From: Neostapfia colusana
Lineage: Eukaryota > Streptophyta > Magnoliopsida > Poales > Poaceae
Assembly: GCA_030760725.1 (NCBI GenBank)
Contig: JASWHV010000004.1
Span: 57,937,136 to 58,001,135 of the forward strand
Reading direction: 5' to 3'
Length of the DNA: 64,000 nt
Shown: positions 59,870 to 64,000 of the stretch, piece by piece
Position numbering within the stretch: the stretch's first letter is position 1
How the letters are laid out: each line of letters begins with the position of its first letter
Position numbers and translations under genes: made by a program
Notes under the pieces: model-generated
Database searches by the model: none
What the model was told of the DNA's origin: nothing
What the model saw: the letters and a program-made list of their open reading frames with translations, nothing else

Positions 59870-62800
59870 ATGGCCGGAAGAGGAAAAGGACGTGCTGCCA
59901 ACCCCGCCAACAACAACGATGAGGCGTGCAACCCTCATCTTTCTGGAGGCCAGGACCGGGGTGGTCGCCGTGAAGGAGTTGATCCCCTCCACCAGATGCT
60001 GGAGAATCAAAATCAGCTCTTCCAGAACTTGACTCAAGTGGTGGCCAACTTGCATCAAGTTCCACCTCCATAAGCTGCACCACGCCAACCAAGGTTGAGT
60101 GAGTTTCTAGGAACTCAACCTCCAAAGTTTGCAAGTGCTGCTGAACCTCTAGAGGCCGATGATTGGCTAAAGATCATTGAAAGCAAGATGAGGATCATCC
60201 AGTGCCAAGGGTATGAGAGGGTGCTGTTTGCCTCTCATCAATTGCATGGACCTGCTGCTGATTGGTGGACCGCCTACGTGGCTGCACATCATGACCCTGA
60301 GAACATCACTTGGGAAGAGTTCAAGCGTAGCTTCCGCAACCATTACATCCCAAGAGGTGAACTCAAAAACAAGAGGAAGGAGTTTTTGGGACTGCAGCAG
60401 GGAAACATGACGGTGAGGGAATACCTCACTAAATTTACTCAACTATCCCGTTATGCCCCACGGGACATAGAGACTGATGAGCAGAAACAAGATTGTTTCG
60501 TGGAAGGACTTACCGCAGAAATGCAGTGTGCAATGTCCTCAAATGAGTATGAAAGCTTCCAAAAGATGGTGGACAGAGCGTTTGTGGTAGAAAGGAAGCT
60601 AAAGGCCTTGGAAAATGAGAATAAGAGGAAGGCCGGGTGGTCACATCAAGCCTTAGGGAGCAACACCCGCCCACGTCTGATGCAGCAACCAGCAGGGCAG
60701 ACGAACCGTGCTGTGGTACCCTACTCAGCACCAAGAGGGTACAACCCGAACTACAGGCCTCCGGCAGCACCAGCACAGCCGCAACGTCAGTTTGTGCAGC
60801 AGCCTCGCCCCGCATATCCACCTCGACCAGCAGTGCAAGGACCCCCAAACCAATCCCAAGACAACAAAGGCCAGGCACCTAAGGTTGGGGTGCAATGTTT
60901 TAGCTGTGCTGAAGTGGGGCACTACGCCCACAAATGCCCAAAGAAGAAGCCCGTGCAGCCACAACAGCAGAATGTAATGAGAGGAAGGGTGAACCACGTC
61001 ACTATGGAGGAATCACAAGATGCACCCGACGTGGTAGTTGGTAAGTTTCCTGCCAATTTACACCTTGCAACCCAGCTGTTTGATTCTGGTGCTACCCATT
61101 CGTTCATTGCTCAAGGGTTTGTTAAGAAGTATAACCTAGCAACAACACAAATGAACCATATGCTAGCCGTAAAATCTCCAGGTGGAGAAATAAGGACAAG
61201 ACAAGTGTGTCCCAAAGTGAACCTAGACATTAATGGGGTAGTATTTACTACTAACCTCATAGTGATAGATTCACAAGGGATAGATATTATTTTGGGTATG
61301 GATTGGTTGACCAAACATAAAGGAATCATTCATTGTTCGACCAGAACGGTGGAACTAACTCACCCTAGTGGCACAAGAGTAAAGTTCATAACAATACACG
61401 AGCCTAGGACGGACATTAAATTAAATCAAGTTGAGGTGAAAGTTGAGGAAATCAGGACCATCAGGGAATATCCAGATGTTTTTCCGGAGGAGTTGCCAGG
61501 TATGCCTCCCGATCGTGAAGTGGAATTTGCAATTGAGCTAGTACCTGGAACAGCCCCAATTTACAAAAGACCTTATCGGATGGACTCCAAGCAGCTGGAA
61601 GAACTCAAGGATCATTTGAGAGAATTGTCGGAGAAGGGGTATATTCGTCCTAGTTCCTCACCATGGGGAGCTCCGGTGATATTTGTGCCCAAGAAGGACG
61701 GAACCCAAAGGTTATGCGTGGATTACCGTGCTTTGAATGAGGTAACCATCAAGAACAAGTACCCATTACCCCGCATTGAAGACTTGTTTGATCAGTTGAG
61801 AGGCGCTTGTGTATTCTCGAAAATTGATCTCAGGTCGGGATACCACAAACTCAAGATAAGGCAATCTGATATTCCAAAGACAGGTTTCGTATCTCGGTAC
61901 AGACTGTATGAATACACCGTCATGCCTTTCGGGCTAACTAATGCCCCGGCATACTTCATGTATCTCATGAACAAGGTATTCATGGAATATCTGGACAAAT
62001 TTGTGGTGGTTTTCATAGATGACATTCTCGTTTTCTCCAAAGATGAAGAAGAACATGAGAAACATCTAAGGTTGGTGTTGCAAAGGCTGAGAGAACACCA
62101 ACTATATGCTAAGTTGAGCAAGTGTGAGTTTTGGCTGAAGAGAGTTCCCTTATTAGAACATATAATCTCGGAGGGAGGAATCTCCGTGGATCCTGCCAAA
62201 ATCGAGGATATACAGAAGTGGAAGACCCCTGAAAATGTCGGGGAAGTTCGAAGCTTTTTGGGATTGGCTGGATACTATCGACGGTTTATTGAGGGATTCT
62301 CCAAGATCTCGAGACCTCTCACCAAACTGTTGGAGAAGGGAATCACATTCACATGGACGCCGCAGTGCGAGAAGAGTTTTCAGGAGTTAAAGGAAAGATT
62401 GACAACAACCCTAGTGCTGGTTATGCCAGATATGCAAAAGAGCTTCACGGTGTACTGCGATGCCTCTGGAAACGGGTTGGGAACTGTTCTCATGCAGGAA
62501 GGGCATGTCGTGGCTTATGCATCCCGGTAGCTTCGGAAGCACGAGAAGAACTATCCTACACATGACCTAGAATTAGCCGCAGTGGTACACGCGTCGAAAA
62601 TTTGGCGGCACTATTTGATGGGGAAGAGGACCGAGATATATACGGATCATAAGAGTTTGAAGTACATATTCACACAGCCAGATCTCAACCTCAGACAAAG
62701 GAGATGGTTAGAGCTAATCAATGACTTTTATGTAGGCATCAATTATCATCCTGGGAAAGCAAACGTCGTGGCCGATGCTTTGAGTCGGAAAGTGCAGGTC

Positions 62801-64000
62801 AATAAGTTGAGCTTGAAGGACATGCCTGCAGAATTGAAGGATGAGGTTATAAGGCTCAATCTATGCCTGGTAAATAGTGGTGAAGCCATCGCCATGGAAG
62901 TGGACTCCACACTAGAGCGAGACATACGCGAGGGTCAAAAGAATGATGAGAAGATACAAGAGATCAGACAACTCATCAAGGAAAATAAAGCTCCGGGTTT
63001 TAGAGAGGATGAACAAGGAACGGTGTGGCACGGAAAAAGAATCTGTGTGCCAGAAGTAAAGGAGATCCATGAATTAATTTTGAAGGAGGCTCATGATTCT
63101 GACTATTCCATTCATCCTGGGAGTACGAAGATGTATCAGGACCTCAAGAGCAGGTATTGGTGGTATGGCATGAAGCGAGATGTCGCGGAACATGTTGCTC
63201 TATGTGACACATGTTAGTTGGTGAAAGCAGAACATCAACGACCCGCGGGATTATTGCAACCACTCAAAGTGCCTGAATGGAAATGGGAAGAAATCAGCAT
63301 GGATTTCATCGTGGGATTGCCTAGGACCCAATCAGGATATGATTCGATATGGGTCATCATTGATAGGCTAACCAAGGTAGCTCATTTCCTCCCCGTGAAA
63401 GAAAGCTACAGCGGATCCAAATTGGCAGAGTTGTACATGTCAAGGATCGTGTGTTACCATGGAGTGCCAAAGAAGATTGTGTCGGATCGAGGGACACAGT
63501 TCACCTCAAGGTTCTGGCAGAAGTTGCACGAAACCATGGGAACCCATCTGAACTTTAGTTCTGCCTATCATCCCCAAACTGATGGGCAGACGGAAAGAAC
63601 CAATCAGATCCTTGAAGATATGCTAAGGGCATGTGCACTCAAAAACAATCGGAGTTGGGACAAGAACTTACCGTATGTGGAGTTTTCCTATAACAACAGC
63701 TATCAAGCTAGTATGAAGATGTCACCGTTTGAAGCCTTGTATGGGAGGAAGTGCAGAACTCCCCTATTTTGGAACCAAACGGGGGAAAGTAAAGTGTTTG
63801 GTCCAGAAGTACTACAAGAAGCCGAGGCGAAGGTGAGGGAAATTCGCAACAACTTGAGAATAGCACAGACACGTCAAAAGAGCTACGCCGATGTACGAAG
63901 AAGAGAGCTCGTTTTCAACGTGGGAGACTATGTCTATCTCAAGGTGTCCCCTATCAGAGGACTTCGTCGGTTCAAGGTGAAAGGGAAGTTGTCACCTCGA
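59870..64000 (+). pseudogene. Gag-pol polyprotein of element C (three nonsense codons, 3' end outside window)
   Basis: Start ATG 59870 (M-A-G-R-G-K-G-R). The same frame stays open to 64000 except for TAA 60071-60073, TAG 62528-62530 and TAG 63215-63217. Gag domain about 60150-60560; zinc knuckle C-F-S-C-A-E-V-G-H-Y-A-H-K-C at 60896-60937; protease D-S-G with Asp at 61082-61084; RT about 61640-62180 with F-I-D-D at 62012-62023; RNase H about 62440-62760; integrase zinc part about 63090-63214; DDE core with Asp 63302-63304, Asp 63485-63487 and Glu 63593-63595, spaced D-35-E as expected. All catalytic residues are present. B has CAG at the two TAG sites, so these are recent losses. No frameshift seen. 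Confidence 0.93.

Larger units (their letters stand above)
55135..64000 (+). mobile_element. Element C: Ty3/gypsy chromovirus with orf0, 3' end outside the window
   Basis: 5' LTR 55135-58568, primer site 58573-58585, orf0 58787-59566, gag-pol from 59870 in one frame to the window end with only three stops. Same family as B, B1 and B2 (LTR ends, orf0 and pol match throughout). It is the best-preserved coding copy in the window. Inserted in L4. The rest of the integrase, the chromodomain-like tail and the 3' LTR should follow to the right. Confidence 0.95.

Noticed and set aside
60510..60997. Minus-strand frames over the Gag/knuckle region of C
   Set aside because: Shadow of the proline- and glutamine-rich Gag coding strand.
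1..64000. Search for tRNA, rRNA, CRISPR or bacterial features
   Set aside because: None seen; the only tRNA-related matches are the primer sites, which are 13-base complements.

Overview
This 64 kb window is plant DNA, almost certainly from a grass: dense, nested, long-LTR retrotransposons, initiator-Met tRNA primer sites of the plant type, and GC-rich LTRs. I found no host gene, rRNA, tRNA or CRISPR array. Nearly every base can be assigned to Ty3/gypsy chromoviruses (Tekay/Del-like: chromodomain-like tail after integrase, 3-4 kb LTRs) plus one Ty1/copia element. It looks like heterochromatin built by repeated insertion. All coding regions are broken; none is a clean full-length copy.

Labels used below. 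H = old degraded gypsy element on +, cut into three pieces (1-3539, 17844-17871, 29002-29913). A = gypsy element on - (3540-17843) inserted in H, target duplication GACAT. B = gypsy element on - (17872-29001) inserted in H only 23 bp beyond A's duplication, target duplication AAATC. X = unassigned 29914-30572. L1 = A-like LTR on - (30573-30937 and 33929-35107). S = solo LTR of the H family (30938-33928, CTTAT). L2 = A-like LTR on + (35108-38378 and 41811-42805). B1 and B2 = solo LTRs of the B family (38379-41810, AAGCT; 43468-46890, GTTTC). L3 = H-family LTR on + (42806-43467 and 46891 to about 48870). K = copia element (about 48870-53256). L4 = distant B-like LTR on - (53257-55134). C = gypsy element on + of the B family (55135 to beyond the window).

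Left third (1-30 kb): one H copy whose integrase was hit twice. Joining the flanks of A and B restores the integrase reading, which proves the nesting. Right two thirds: a stack of LTRs in which L1, L2, L3, K, L4 and C each begin inside the previous one and do not end inside the window; the missing halves should lie to the right in reverse order.

How the parts work: each intact element would be transcribed from a TATA box in its 5' LTR, primed by initiator-Met tRNA next to the LTR, and would make Gag and a protease / reverse transcriptase / RNase H / integrase polyprotein. Elements B and C also carry an extra reading frame (orf0) between primer site and gag. B has lost gag and half the protease by an in-frame 1353 bp deletion. 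Points worth most attention: orf0 with a splice-acceptor-like site touching its ATG; a cluster of palindromes in the B-type LTR with a compensatory change in L4; a U5 hairpin with a compensatory change between the A and S families; and nonsense mutations in B and C that fall almost only on glutamine codons.
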